Positions 41,508 through 51,017 are shown, counted from the stretch's first letter. The stretch is 64,000 bases of DNA from CBDCYS01 sp965226185 (GCA_965226185.1 CBDDCT010000006.1:186001-250000); one strand, 5' to 3'. Numbers and translations are program-made. Notes: generated by a model from the letters alone, not told the origin.

Positions 41508-42980
41508 TCATGATCCACCGCCCTGTACACTCTGTTTGCCCGCCGCTGCCGGCGACAGCACCCAAGTGTCCTTACCACCGCCTCCTTGCGAGGAATTCAC
41601 GACGAGCGAGCCCCGCTTGAGAGCCACGCGAGTGAGGCCCCCTGGAAGCACGTAGATCTCACTTCCGTAAAGTATGAACGGGCGCAAATCGACATGCCGG
41701 CCCTCAAAGTGGTCATCAATCAGTGTGGGAACACGCGAAAGCGACAGCGTCGGCTGGGCGATATAGTTTCGCGGATCGGCTTTGATGCGCCCCCGGAAGT
41801 CCTCGCACTGCTCGGCGCTTGCATGCGGCCCCACGAGCAGCCCGTATCCGCCCGACTCATTCGCCGGCTTGACGACAAGCTTTTCTAGGTTTTCGAGAAC
41901 GTGTTGCCGTTGCTCATCCTCCCAGCACATGTAGGTCGGAACGTTGGGGATGATAATCTCTTCTCCGAGGTAGTACTGGACTATCTTCGGAACGTAGGCG
42001 TAGATCACCTTGTCGTCGGCAACTCCCGTCCCCGGCGCGTTCACCAGGGTGACATTTCCGCGGCGATACGCTTCCATCAGGCCCGGAACTCCTAGCGCCG
42101 ATTCCGGACGAAAAACTTGGGGATCCAGGAAATCATCGTCGATGCGCCGGTAGATGACATCGACCCGTTCAAGCCCGCGGGTGGTTCTCATTTGGACGAA
42201 GCCATCCACCACCACTAAGTCACGGCCTTCAACCAGTTCCACGCCCATCTGTTGAGCGAGGAAGGAATGCTCGAAGTACGCGGAATTGTAGACCCCTGGC
42301 GTCAGTACTAGCACTTTCGGCTTTCCGCGGCCACCGGGAGCCACCGCTTCCAGCATGGCGAGGAGCCGGCCAGGATAGTCGCTGACCCGCCGAACTCCCA
42401 GGCCTTCAAACACCCGCGGAAAAGTCTGCTTCAGAACAGCCCGGTTTTGCAATACGTAGGAAACCCCCGATGGGACGCGCAGGTTGTCTTCGAGAACGTA
42501 AAGTTGGCCGTCAGCGTCACGAACCAGGTCCGTTCCAGTGATGTGGCACCAGACGCCGCCAGGCGGATCAAGACCCATGCAAGGGGTTCGGAATCCCGCG
42601 GCGGATTGGATGATTTGCCGAGGAACCACCTTGTCTTTGACGATTTTCTGCTCGTGGTAAATGTCGTCAATGAAGAGGTTCAAAGCTTGAATGCGCTGCC
42701 GCAAACCGCGCTCGATCCATTCCCAATCCTCCGCGCTGACTAGACGCGGGACGAGGTCAAACGGAAGTATTTGTTCCTGACTTTTTCGCTCGCCATAGAC
42801 ATTGAAGGTGATGCCCATGTGCTTCAGATTTCTCTCCGCGGCCTGTTGTCTGCGAAATAGATCGCCCTCGGCAAGCGACTCGATTCGCTCGATTAGCGGG
42901 CGCACGCCCGGCCGGGGATGGCCGCCGCTGAGAAACAGCTCATCGTAAAAGCCATCCGTATCGTAGGAGCTGAATTTCAT
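41508..42980 (-). CDS. Circularly permuted ATP-grasp protein (COG2308-like)
   Basis: Peptide ligase-type protein, first gene of the Anbu cluster, 490 aa. I use ATG 42980 (MKFSSYDTDGFYDE), the normal family start; ATG 43031 gives 17 extra residues. Family motifs: LPFDLVPRLVSAEDW, YVLEDNLRVPSGVSYV, VYNSAYFEHSFLAQQMGVEL, VKPANESGGYGLLVGP and the Arg/Asp-rich ATP end (HVDLRPFILYG, LTRVALKRGS). Members are thought to form amide bonds, possibly adding a peptide tag recognised by the cluster's transglutaminase or Anbu. Confidence 0.9.
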   Translation of the reverse strand: MKFSSYDTDGFYDELFLSGGHPRPGVRPLIERIESLAEGDLFRRQQAAERNLKHMGITFNVYGERKSQEQILPFDLVPRLVSAEDWEWIERGLRQRIQALNLFIDDIYHEQKIVKDKVVPRQIIQSAAGFRTPCMGLDPPGGVWCHITGTDLVRDADGQLYVLEDNLRVPSGVSYVLQNRAVLKQTFPRVFEGLGVRRVSDYPGRLLAMLEAVAPGGRGKPKVLVLTPGVYNSAYFEHSFLAQQMGVELVEGRDLVVVDGFVQMRTTRGLERVDVIYRRIDDDFLDPQVFRPESALGVPGLMEAYRRGNVTLVNAPGTGVADDKVIYAYVPKIVQYYLGEEIIIPNVPTYMCWEDEQRQHVLENLEKLVVKPANESGGYGLLVGPHASAEQCEDFRGRIKADPRNYIAQPTLSLSRVPTLIDDHFEGRHVDLRPFILYGSEIYVLPGGLTRVALKRGSLVVNSSQGGGGKDTWVLSPAAAGKQSVQGGGS

Positions 42981-43255
42981 CGTCAGACGCTCCAAACGTC
43001 CCCCGAAGATCTTACTATACCCGTGAAGCACTCGGCGACTTGGACCGCGCGAGCCTTATTTCCGCTTGATCAGGGCTGGTTTAGCCCGTTCATGCTTGAA
43101 AAGTTCTAAAGCGGGCAGTGCAGCGGTTTGCCAAACGCGGGCAAGAGAATAAACGAACAACCGCAGTGGGATCAAAACCCTTCACGGGTTTGTCACGTCA
43201 TTTCACTCGTTCTGCTTCGCGCTCTTATTGCAGCGGCTTCGAGCAACGACAACGG

Positions 43256-43900
43256 TCAGCAGCTCAGCTCGCGAAGATCCCCGATAACTCGGTGTACCGC
43301 CAAGCCGTTGAATTCTTCCCGCCGCGTTACCCCTGACAACACGGCGGCGAAAGACACGTTTGCCCGCTCAGCGGTCTGGGCATCGGTGACGCTGTCACCG
43401 ACGTAGAGGGTGTTTTTCGGGGCAGCCCCTAAGGCATCGATAGCCCGCAGGAGACCTTCCGGGTCCGGCTTATGCGCGGAGACGTCCTCGCCCCCGACGA
43501 TGACTTCGAAGGCATCGCTAAGTTTTTCCCGCTGCAAGACTGCTTCGATGCGAGACCGATATTTGGTTGAGACGATGCCGGTCTGAACTCCCTTCTTCCG
43601 CAGCGCGCGCACGGCTTCAGGGGCGCCCGGCAGAAGCACGGTCCAGTCGACCATGATCTTGTCGGACCGCTGCCGCCAGAATCTCCGAAACTCAACGGCC
43701 CGCGGGCGCTGCTTTTCGCCCGCGAGATGGACCAGCGTTTCAGGGAGCGACAAGCCGATGGTCCGGCATATGGCGTCGGGAGAGGCCGGCGGAAGGCCCA
43801 GGCCCCGCAAGCCGGTGTTCGCGCATTCGATGACGGCACGCGATGAATCAGCAAGCGTATAGTCGAAATCGAAGATGACGGCCTTGTAGTTCGACCCCAT
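43256..43900 (-). CDS. HAD-family hydrolase, phosphoglycolate phosphatase-like
   Basis: Cytoplasmic phosphatase, 214 aa. HAD motifs: I DFDYTLADSS (nucleophile Asp in VIFDFDYT), II SSTK (GIVSTKYR), III K in AHKPDPEGL, IV YVGDSVTDAQTA. The cap domain is alpha-helical (type C1), as in Gph and pyrophosphatase PpaX. The substrate cannot be specified. Lone gene; the 224 bp before the ATP-grasp gene's end hold nothing recognisable. Confidence 0.85.
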   Translation of the reverse strand: MGSNYKAVIFDFDYTLADSSRAVIECANTGLRGLGLPPASPDAICRTIGLSLPETLVHLAGEKQRPRAVEFRRFWRQRSDKIMVDWTVLLPGAPEAVRALRKKGVQTGIVSTKYRSRIEAVLQREKLSDAFEVIVGGEDVSAHKPDPEGLLRAIDALGAAPKNTLYVGDSVTDAQTAERANVSFAAVLSGVTRREEFNGLAVHRVIGDLRELSC

Positions 43901-44064
43901 CTCCTATTCTATCCATGAACTTTTGGGTCTGGGCTCTCGGGACAAGGATCTCGGTCGCAGTCAGGAGAAAAGAGGGAGTACCATGTTGGAGTCGGAGTTT
44001 CAGATTGGAAATTCTGGCTTAAGGCCCTTCCAGTGCATAAATAGGCTGAAAAGGAGAATTAAAC

Positions 44065-44295
44065 ATGTTCGATGTCCCAAGTCTTCGAGAAGAAAGTCGT
44101 TACGGCATGCCGGCCGCGGATCGACTGTTGTTTAACCGCCGGTACGTAGTGGGATACTCCTACCTGTTTCGCCAGCCCCGGTGGGCTTTGGAGCTTATCA
44201 ACCGGCATACAAAGCAAATGGCGGATAAGGATCTGAAACGGCTGAATAACTTCCGGGAAGATCCTCGCGTCCCCGAGATGTTTCGTTCTACCTGA
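44065..44295 (+). pseudogene. DNA/RNA non-specific endonuclease, 5' fragment cut by IS-1
   Basis: The first 76 codons of a NUC1-type nuclease: SLREESRYGMPAADRLLFNR, then VVGYSYLFRQPRWALELINR and NFREDPRVPEMFRST. A good AAAAGGAG ribosome site precedes the ATG. IS-1 copy B begins at 44291 and its CCTGA supplies the stop TGA (44293-44295). The catalytic DRGH part is missing and not elsewhere in the window, so the gene is dead. Confidence 0.78.
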
Positions 44296-46091
44296 ATTAT
44301 GCACTGCGGGGTGCACCGGAGGAGGGCTGAGCCGCCAGGGGCCATTTGGGGGACCCCCGAAAACATGGGGTAATAAGGTAGGCTGGCAAAGATTTCAGCT
44401 TCGCCAGTCAACCCCAAGGAGGTCACCCAAATGGTTACCAAGCGAAAACAGCATAGCTCCCGAAGGCCCGTCAAACAAGGCCGGGGCGCGAGGGCCCCGC
44501 GGCCCAATAAAATCGGGGCTGCCACGCCTTATCACTTCCGCGGCAAGAATCTGACTCCCTACGGCGGCTTGCTGCCCGTCGCCACCCTGCTCGAAAAACT
44601 CGGCTTCCAGGCGCTGCTGGAAGAAACCATCACGAACAAACGAATCACCCGTGTGATGAGCCTCTACCAGTTTGTGCTGGCCCTCGTGCTGGGCCTCTAT
44701 GTCGGCTTTGCGCGGCTGAACCAACTCCGCTTCATCGCCCGCGACCCCATCTTGACCGGCATCTTGCAAGTGACGCGTCTGCCGCCGCAGTCCACGCTGT
44801 GGCGCTTTCTGGCCTCGCTGCACCTCAACGTGGCGAAGCAGATCCTTTCCATTCAGCGCCAGCTGCGGGAACGAGTCTGGGCCGCGGCCCAGGTGAAATT
44901 GGAGACGGTGACGCTGGACACCGACACCACCGTGCACACGCTCTACGGCCGCCAGATGGGCGGGCGCAAGAGTTACAACCCCAAGAACAAGGGCAAGCGC
45001 AGCTACCAGCCGATACTGACTTTCCTGGCCGAGACGCGCGAATACCTGATGGGCGGGTTGCGCAACGGCGACCGGCCCACGGGCCGGCAGATCGCCGCCC
45101 ACCTCGAGAGCGCCTTTCGGGCTTTGCCGCACGGCGTGAAGAAAATCCTGGCGCGGGCCGATTCCGGGTTTTATTGCTGGGAGGCGGTGGAGGCCTATGA
45201 AAAGGCGGCTTGTCAGTTCGTCATCGTGGCGCGCAAGACCAGGCGGCTGGTCGAGCAGTTGCAGCAAGCGGCCTGGAAGCCCTCGCCCCACAGCGATGCG
45301 GATGCGGAATGCGAATTCCTCTACCAGCCGCAGGGCTGGGCGCGGGCCTGTCGTTTCCTGGCGCTGCGTTACGAAAACGAACCCGCGGCCGGCGCGGCCG
45401 AGCAATACCAGCTGTTTGCCACCAGCGCTTACACCTACCGCGTGTTTGTCACCAACCTGGCCGAACCGATCGCGGCGGTGGTGTGGTTTTACAATCAGCG
45501 CGCCGCAGCCGAGAACCTCATCAAGGAGGCCAACAACGACGCCGGGCTGGCGGCCCATCCCTCGCGCCGCTTTGACATGAACCGCAATCACTTTCAGCTG
45601 GCCATGCTGGCCTACAACCTCAACTGCTGGCTGCTGCTGTTCAACCGCGAAGCCCAAGCCAGCGTGGAGACACTGCGGCACACCACCCTGGCGACGGCGC
45701 GGCTGCGCTTTCTGTTCGTGGCGGCCAAGATCTGGCGGCACGCCGGCAGAACGGGTGTCAGCTACAGCGATCATTATGAGGAAAAGGGCCTGTTTGAACG
45801 GCTGATGCGGCGGCTGCGGGCGATGGGGCCACCGGGATCGAGCTTCGCGCCGGTGGTGGAGGGTGCGCTGAGTTGAGGGGCGCTCCATGCATAAAATTTC
45901 ATGCACTCGCCGCAACGTACTGGGAACACGCCGCTTGCCCGCCCGCTTTTGCCCGCCGGGATTGGCAGGCGGCTCAAACAGGGAGGGAAACAGAGGAAAA
46001 GACGACTTGCTAAATCACTGAGTTGACACGACTGCCGCTACCGCCACAACTCCATCGGCGATGGCTACGCCGAATCGGTGCATAATTCAGG
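44291..46091 (+). mobile_element. IS-1 copy B (IS1380 family)
   Basis: 1801 bp, same ends and length as copy A, opposite orientation. Flanks do not match (TTCTA left, TGTCA right), so this copy was probably rearranged by recombination after insertion, or its target duplication decayed. Confidence 0.92.
44431..45876 (+). CDS. IS1380-family transposase (IS-1 copy B)
   Basis: 481 aa, identical in sequence to the transposases of copies A and C. Intact DDE residues (TLDTDTTVH, ARADSGFY, AAENLIKEAN) and ribosome site. Confidence 0.92.
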   Translation: MVTKRKQHSSRRPVKQGRGARAPRPNKIGAATPYHFRGKNLTPYGGLLPVATLLEKLGFQALLEETITNKRITRVMSLYQFVLALVLGLYVGFARLNQLRFIARDPILTGILQVTRLPPQSTLWRFLASLHLNVAKQILSIQRQLRERVWAAAQVKLETVTLDTDTTVHTLYGRQMGGRKSYNPKNKGKRSYQPILTFLAETREYLMGGLRNGDRPTGRQIAAHLESAFRALPHGVKKILARADSGFYCWEAVEAYEKAACQFVIVARKTRRLVEQLQQAAWKPSPHSDADAECEFLYQPQGWARACRFLALRYENEPAAGAAEQYQLFATSAYTYRVFVTNLAEPIAAVVWFYNQRAAAENLIKEANNDAGLAAHPSRRFDMNRNHFQLAMLAYNLNCWLLLFNREAQASVETLRHTTLATARLRFLFVAAKIWRHAGRTGVSYSDHYEEKGLFERLMRRLRAMGPPGSSFAPVVEGALS

Positions 46092-46173
46092 TGTCACCAA
46101 GACCCAAATTCACGAGCGCAAACTCGTAAGGGGACACATACTGTTCCTCACTTAACCGGTGTAGCCGTTTCAA
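46092..46173 (-). pseudogene. TPR-protein gene fragment, part 2
   Basis: Together with 47845-47944, this is one open frame interrupted by IS-2. Joined across a single TTCAA it reads SGNPSEARKILKRLHRLSEE, then VSPYEFALVNLGLGD, a typical TPR pair as in acidobacterial kinases and winged-helix regulators. Both outer ends are cut by IS-1 copies B and C. Only 60 codons remain of the gene. Confidence 0.7.
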
Positions 46174-47839
46174 CCCGGATTTCCACTTTAGTTTCGGTTC
46201 TGCTAACCATCGGGTGACCTCGGACGCCTTTATTTATGCGGGTTGAAAAGCAATCAAGGCGCTGAGGAGATCAACACCCAATGGGTGAAAAAGAAAACAA
46301 GCCGTTCCAGCTAAGCTTCAACGGCTTATTGAAAGTCGATTTCCAAGGATCGCGCGTCACTTCCGATGGCGGGCTCATTCTCGTCCGCGAGCTGGACGAG
46401 CGACTCGGGCTCGGGAAGCTGATCGACGAACATCTCAGTGACCCACGGCAAGGCTCGAACAAAAAGTTCCCGTTCGCCGATCTGCTGCGGCAGTCAGTCT
46501 ACTCTCGGCTGGCCGGCTACGAGGACCTCAATGACGCCGTGCGAGTATCCGCCGATCCGACCTTTCGCTTGATCGGCTCGCAGAAGAACTGGGATCGCGG
46601 CGGGGCACTGACCTCGCGACTGCAGAGCTTCGAGACGGAGATGCTGGCGAGCGAGGAGAACTTGCTGGGGCTGATGGCTGTGAACCGCGAGCTGGTGGCG
46701 CAAGCCGAGACGCAAGACGACTCCGAGCGCGTCGTTCTCGACATGGATTCGACCGAAAGCCCTGTCCACGGCCAGCAAGAGGGCAGTGCCTACAACGGCC
46801 ATTTCGAGTCGGTCTGCTACCACCCGTTGTTGTTGTTCAACCAGCACGGCGATTGTCTGGCCGCCAAGCTGCGTCCCGGCAACGTGCACAGCGCTGAGGA
46901 CTGGAACGAGTTGCTGCTGCCCGAGATCGAGCGCCAACAGGCTGCGGGCAAACAGGTCACCTTCCGGGGCGATGCGGCCTTTGCCAAGCCGGAGATTTAT
47001 GAGTTTTCGGAGGAACGCGGAGTGCAGTACGCCATTCGCATTCCGGCCAACAAGAGCTTGGAATTAGCGATCGAAGACATCTTGTTTCGCCCGCCGGGCA
47101 GGCCGGGTCGCAAGCCCTTGGTGCGCTACAAGAGCTTCCGCTATCAGGCGCAGAGTTGGTCGAAGCCGCGACGCATTGTGGCCAAGGTCGAGCATCATCT
47201 CGGTGAGCTGTTCCCGCGGGTCGGATTTATCGTGACCAACATGAGCTTGCCAAGCCGGTCGGTAGTGCGCTTCTACAACAAGCGCGGCACGGCCGAGCAG
47301 TGGATCAAAGAAGGCAAACAGGCCACGCACTGGACGCGGCTTTCGTGCCATCGCTTCCGGGCCAACGAAGTGCGACTGCAACTGAGCGTGCTGGCCTACA
47401 ACCTGGGCAACTTGTGGCGGCGGCTTGGGCTGCCGCACAGGATCAAGAGCTGGTCGCTGACGAGCTTGCAACAGCGGCTGATGAAGACCGGCGGTCGGCT
47501 GGTCAAGCACGCCCGGTATTATTGGCTGCTGCTGGCCGAGGGGCATCTGAACCGGCGGCTGTTCGCTGACATGCTGCACAGGATCTGGGCGCTGCCGCTG
47601 CCGAGCGGGTAGCGTTGACCGGGCGAGGATCAACAGTTTTCGGCTCCAAAAAAGTTTTTCAAGGAGCAGTGTCGGCCGGAGCGCCGTTCAGCCCGCTCAA
47701 TCAACGTCTGTGAGCGGATGGATGAGCCCTGGCGCCTAGCGGCGGAGGTGATGTGCAGGGTTCAGCGCGGAAAGACGTGGTATTCGGGGCAGCGCGGGTG
47801 TATACTGTCGCCGTACCAGGGTCAAAATGGAAATCCTGG
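46174..47839 (+). mobile_element. IS-2 (IS1380 family), complete
   Basis: 1666 bp. Ends are CCCGGATTTCCACTTTAG and CCAGGATTTCCATTTTGA (the second read inverted). Perfect 5-bp target duplication TTCAA (46169-46173, 47840-47844). One intact transposase. A remnant is at 18722-18861. Confidence 0.9.
46281..47612 (+). CDS. IS1380-family transposase (IS-2)
   Basis: 443 aa DDE transposase distinct from that of IS-1. The catalytic residues are in LDMDSTESPVHG, in FRGDAAFAKPEIYEF, and in the motif FYNKRGTAEQWIKEGKQATH that is diagnostic of IS1380. A GAGGAGATC ribosome site lies upstream. The frame is intact. Confidence 0.93.
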   Translation: MGEKENKPFQLSFNGLLKVDFQGSRVTSDGGLILVRELDERLGLGKLIDEHLSDPRQGSNKKFPFADLLRQSVYSRLAGYEDLNDAVRVSADPTFRLIGSQKNWDRGGALTSRLQSFETEMLASEENLLGLMAVNRELVAQAETQDDSERVVLDMDSTESPVHGQQEGSAYNGHFESVCYHPLLLFNQHGDCLAAKLRPGNVHSAEDWNELLLPEIERQQAAGKQVTFRGDAAFAKPEIYEFSEERGVQYAIRIPANKSLELAIEDILFRPPGRPGRKPLVRYKSFRYQAQSWSKPRRIVAKVEHHLGELFPRVGFIVTNMSLPSRSVVRFYNKRGTAEQWIKEGKQATHWTRLSCHRFRANEVRLQLSVLAYNLGNLWRRLGLPHRIKSWSLTSLQQRLMKTGGRLVKHARYYWLLLAEGHLNRRLFADMLHRIWALPLPSG

Positions 47840-47844
47840 TTCAA

Positions 47845-47944
47845 TATCTTGCGCGCCTCGCTAGGGTTGCCACTCTTACCGTAAGCATTGCCCAATGTAG
47901 CGATCACCGTCGTCCTCGCGCCCGAGACCTCCATATCCGTCTCA
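47845..47944 (-). pseudogene. TPR-protein gene fragment, part 1
   Basis: The upstream part of the fragment at 46092-46173, separated by IS-2. It encodes TVIATLGNAYGKSGNPSEARKI-type TPR residues in frame. It is cut at its 5' side by IS-1 copy C at 47945. Confidence 0.7.
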
Positions 47945-49745
47945 CCTGAATTATGCACAGATTCGGCGTAGCCATCGCCGATGGAGTTGTGGCGGTAGCG
48001 GCAGTCGTGTCAACTCAGTGATTTAGCAAGTCGTCTTTTCCTCTGTTTCCCTCCCTGTTTGAGCCGCCTGCCAATCCCGGCGGGCAAAAGCGGGCGGGCA
48101 AGCGGCGTGTTCCCAGTACGTTGCGGCGAGTGCATGAAATTTTATGCATGGAGCGCCCCTCAACTCAGCGCACCCTCCACCACCGGCGCGAAGCTCGATC
48201 CCGGTGGCCCCATCGCCCGCAGCCGCCGCATCAGCCGTTCAAACAGGCCCTTTTCCTCATAATGATCGCTGTAGCTGACACCCGTTCTGCCGGCGTGCCG
48301 CCAGATCTTGGCCGCCACGAACAGAAAGCGCAGCCGCGCCGTCGCCAGGGTGGTGTGCCGCAGTGTCTCCACGCTGGCTTGGGCTTCGCGGTTGAACAGC
48401 AGCAGCCAGCAGTTGAGGTTGTAGGCCAGCATGGCCAGCTGAAAGTGATTGCGGTTCATGTCAAAGCGGCGCGAGGGATGGGCCGCCAGCCCGGCGTCGT
48501 TGTTGGCCTCCTTGATGAGGTTCTCGGCTGCGGCGCGCTGATTGTAAAACCACACCACCGCCGCGATCGGTTCGGCCAGGTTGGTGACAAACACGCGGTA
48601 GGTGTAAGCGCTGGTGGCAAACAGCTGGTATTGCTCGGCCGCGCCGGCCGCGGGTTCGTTTTCGTAACGCAGCGCCAGGAAACGACAGGCCCGCGCCCAG
48701 CCCTGCGGCTGGTAGAGGAATTCGCATTCCGCATCCGCATCGCTGTGGGGCGAGGGCTTCCAGGCCGCTTGCTGCAACTGCTCGACCAGCCGCCTGGTCT
48801 TGCGCGCCACGATGACGAACTGACAAGCCGCCTTTTCATAGGCCTCCACCGCCTCCCAGCAATAAAACCCGGAATCGGCCCGCGCCAGGATTTTCTTCAC
48901 GCCGTGCGGCAAAGCCCGAAAGGCGCTCTCGAGGTGGGCGGCGATCTGCCGGCCCGTGGGCCGGTCGCCGTTGCGCAACCCGCCCATCAGGTATTCGCGC
49001 GTCTCGGCCAGGAAAGTCAGTATCGGCTGGTAGCTGCGCTTGCCCTTGTTCTTGGGGTTGTAACTCTTGCGCCCGCCCATCTGGCGGCCGTAGAGCGTGT
49101 GCACGGTGGTGTCGGTGTCCAGCGTCACCGTCTCCAATTTCACCTGGGCCGCGGCCCAGACTCGTTCCCGCAGCTGGCGCTGAATGGAAAGGATCTGCTT
49201 CGCCACGTTGAGGTGCAGCGAGGCCAGAAAGCGCCACAGCGTGGACTGCGGCGGCAGACGCGTCACTTGCAAGATGCCGGTCAAGATGGGGTCGCGGGCG
49301 ATGAAGCGGAGTTGGTTCAGCCGCGCAAAGCCGACATAGAGGCCCAGCACGAGGGCCAGCACAAACTGGTAGAGGCTCATCACACGGGTGATTCGTTTGT
49401 TCGTGATGGTTTCTTCCAGCAGCGCCTGGAAGCCGAGTTTTTCGAGCAGGGTGGCGACGGGCAGCAAGCCGCCGTAGGGAGTCAGATTCTTGCCGCGGAA
49501 GTGATAAGGCGTGGCAGCCCCGATTTTATTGGGCCGCGGGGCCCTCGCGCCCCGGCCTTGTTTGACGGGCCTTCGGGAGCTATGCTGTTTTCGCTTGGTA
49601 ACCATTTGGGTGACCTCCTTGGGGTTGACTGGCGAAGCTGAAATCTTTGCCAGCCTACCTTATTACCCCATGTTTTCGGGGGTCCCCCAAATGGCCCCTG
49701 GCGGCTCAGCCCTCCTCCGGTGCACCCCGCAGTGCATAATTCAGG
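47945..49745 (-). mobile_element. IS-1 copy C (IS1380 family)
   Basis: 1801 bp, inverted relative to copy B. Flanks TCTCA (left) and TGTAA (right) do not match. With copy B it brackets the TPR fragment and IS-2. Confidence 0.92.
48160..49605 (-). CDS. IS1380-family transposase (IS-1 copy C)
   Basis: 481 aa, identical to the transposases of copies A and B; intact frame and ribosome site. Confidence 0.92.
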   Translation of the reverse strand: MVTKRKQHSSRRPVKQGRGARAPRPNKIGAATPYHFRGKNLTPYGGLLPVATLLEKLGFQALLEETITNKRITRVMSLYQFVLALVLGLYVGFARLNQLRFIARDPILTGILQVTRLPPQSTLWRFLASLHLNVAKQILSIQRQLRERVWAAAQVKLETVTLDTDTTVHTLYGRQMGGRKSYNPKNKGKRSYQPILTFLAETREYLMGGLRNGDRPTGRQIAAHLESAFRALPHGVKKILARADSGFYCWEAVEAYEKAACQFVIVARKTRRLVEQLQQAAWKPSPHSDADAECEFLYQPQGWARACRFLALRYENEPAAGAAEQYQLFATSAYTYRVFVTNLAEPIAAVVWFYNQRAAAENLIKEANNDAGLAAHPSRRFDMNRNHFQLAMLAYNLNCWLLLFNREAQASVETLRHTTLATARLRFLFVAAKIWRHAGRTGVSYSDHYEEKGLFERLMRRLRAMGPPGSSFAPVVEGALS

Positions 49746-50409
49746 TGTAAAGAACCACCTGTCGGTTTCCGATGACACCGTTTTTGATGTGTTGGTGAGC
49801 GAGAGAGTGAGAGCCAGGGTTCGTGCGCCCTACAAATCTCGGACGCGGATGCTTCTTCTGGTACTCCGGCGTGCTCCAGTTATAGAAAGTAACGGGATCT
49901 ATGTCGTGGCTTACATCCACCGCCCAGTGCAGTTCTTCTGACGTGTGCTCGGGCACACACCAAAGCTCAACGTAGGTCCCTAGATAAATGAGTTGTTCGA
50001 CGAGTGGCCTGAAGTCCAGATCTCCTGTCAAGAGAATCGCGCAGTCCATGTTCTTGCGAAAGGCGTGTGTCAACGCCTCAACTGCGAGAAGAACGTCGAC
50101 CTCCTTCTGCCTTCTTTTTCGGGCTTTCGGGCTTCTGGAGACACTGCCCTCCGGTACGTGGAATCCGTCAAGTGACCGGATGTAGTTGAACAATTCTTGC
50201 TTCTCTTTCACCCGGTTCTCGAACTCCTCCTCGGTTTCGTTCGAGGCACGTTCCGTGTCGATTGCGTCATAGTAGAAGACCTTGAAAGCCTTGACCTGTT
50301 TCTTAATGGCCGCTAGGTCGAGATCGCCTTCATCCCCGAGGAATTCGAGCATGGCGGCTCGGTACAGCTTTTGCAGGTAATGGCCGTCGATGAACAAATA
50401 GCGGGCCAT
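49741..50409 (-). CDS. NYN-domain (LabA-like) putative RNase, 3' end altered by IS-1
   Basis: 222 aa protein with a NYN (PIN-like) nuclease domain: FIDGHYLQKLYR with the first Asp, QKEVDVLLAVEALTHAFRK with the central Asp, and AILLTGDLDFRPLVEQL with the distal Asps. A charged helical insert (about 55-95) precedes the core. The stop TGA (49741-49743) is contributed by IS-1 copy C, so the native C-terminus is probably truncated; the catalytic domain is complete. It may still make protein. Confidence 0.8.
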   Translation of the reverse strand: MARYLFIDGHYLQKLYRAAMLEFLGDEGDLDLAAIKKQVKAFKVFYYDAIDTERASNETEEEFENRVKEKQELFNYIRSLDGFHVPEGSVSRSPKARKRRQKEVDVLLAVEALTHAFRKNMDCAILLTGDLDFRPLVEQLIYLGTYVELWCVPEHTSEELHWAVDVSHDIDPVTFYNWSTPEYQKKHPRPRFVGRTNPGSHSLAHQHIKNGVIGNRQVVLYT

Positions 50410-50487
50410 TTTGGGGGTCGCTGCTCGAATACAAGAGCAGCCCGATTCTACCGTGATTCAGATACCTGGTGATTACAAGCCTTACCA

Positions 50488-51017
50488 CCTGAATTATGCA
50501 CTGCGGCGTGGACCTGAGGAGGGCTGAGCCGCAAGGGACCATTGGGAACCCCCGAAAACATGGGGTAAAAAGGTAGGCTGGCAAAGATCCCAGCTTCGCC
50601 AGCCAACCCCAAGGAGGTCACCCACATGGTTACCAGACGAAAACAGCATAGCTCCCAAAGGCCCGTCCAACAAGGCCCAGCCGTGACGGCCTCGCGACCC
50701 AATAAAATCGGGGCTTCGACGCCTTACCACTTCCGCGGCAAGAAGCCGACTCCCTACGGCGGCTTTCTGCCGGTGGTCGGGAGGGCGCTGATCTGAGAGC
50801 CTGGCTATGCGCTATGCATAAAATTTTATGCACTAGCCGTAACGCACTGGAAACACGTCACTTCCGAGCGAGGTTTTGACGACGCGGAATCTGGGCGGGA
50901 AGGGAAACCGGGGACGGAGAAGCCAAAAGACCAGTTGCCGAGCTACCACCTCACGACGACCGCCAACCCGCTACGAACGCAGCCACACTCGCAAAGTGAA
51001 TCTGTGCATAATTCAGG
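50488..51017 (+). mobile_element. mIS-1 copy 3 (530 bp)
   Basis: Ends CCTGAATTATGCAC and inverse, perfect 5-bp duplication TACCA (50483-50487, 51018-51022). Contents as in copies 1 and 2: truncated transposase start at 50626 and the TGCATAAAATTTTATGCA palindrome. Confidence 0.9.

Noticed and set aside
44291..49745. IS-1 copies B and C as ends of one composite transposon
   Set aside because: The outermost flanks (TTCTA and TGTAA) do not form a target duplication, so the unit did not move as one insertion to this site in recognisable form.
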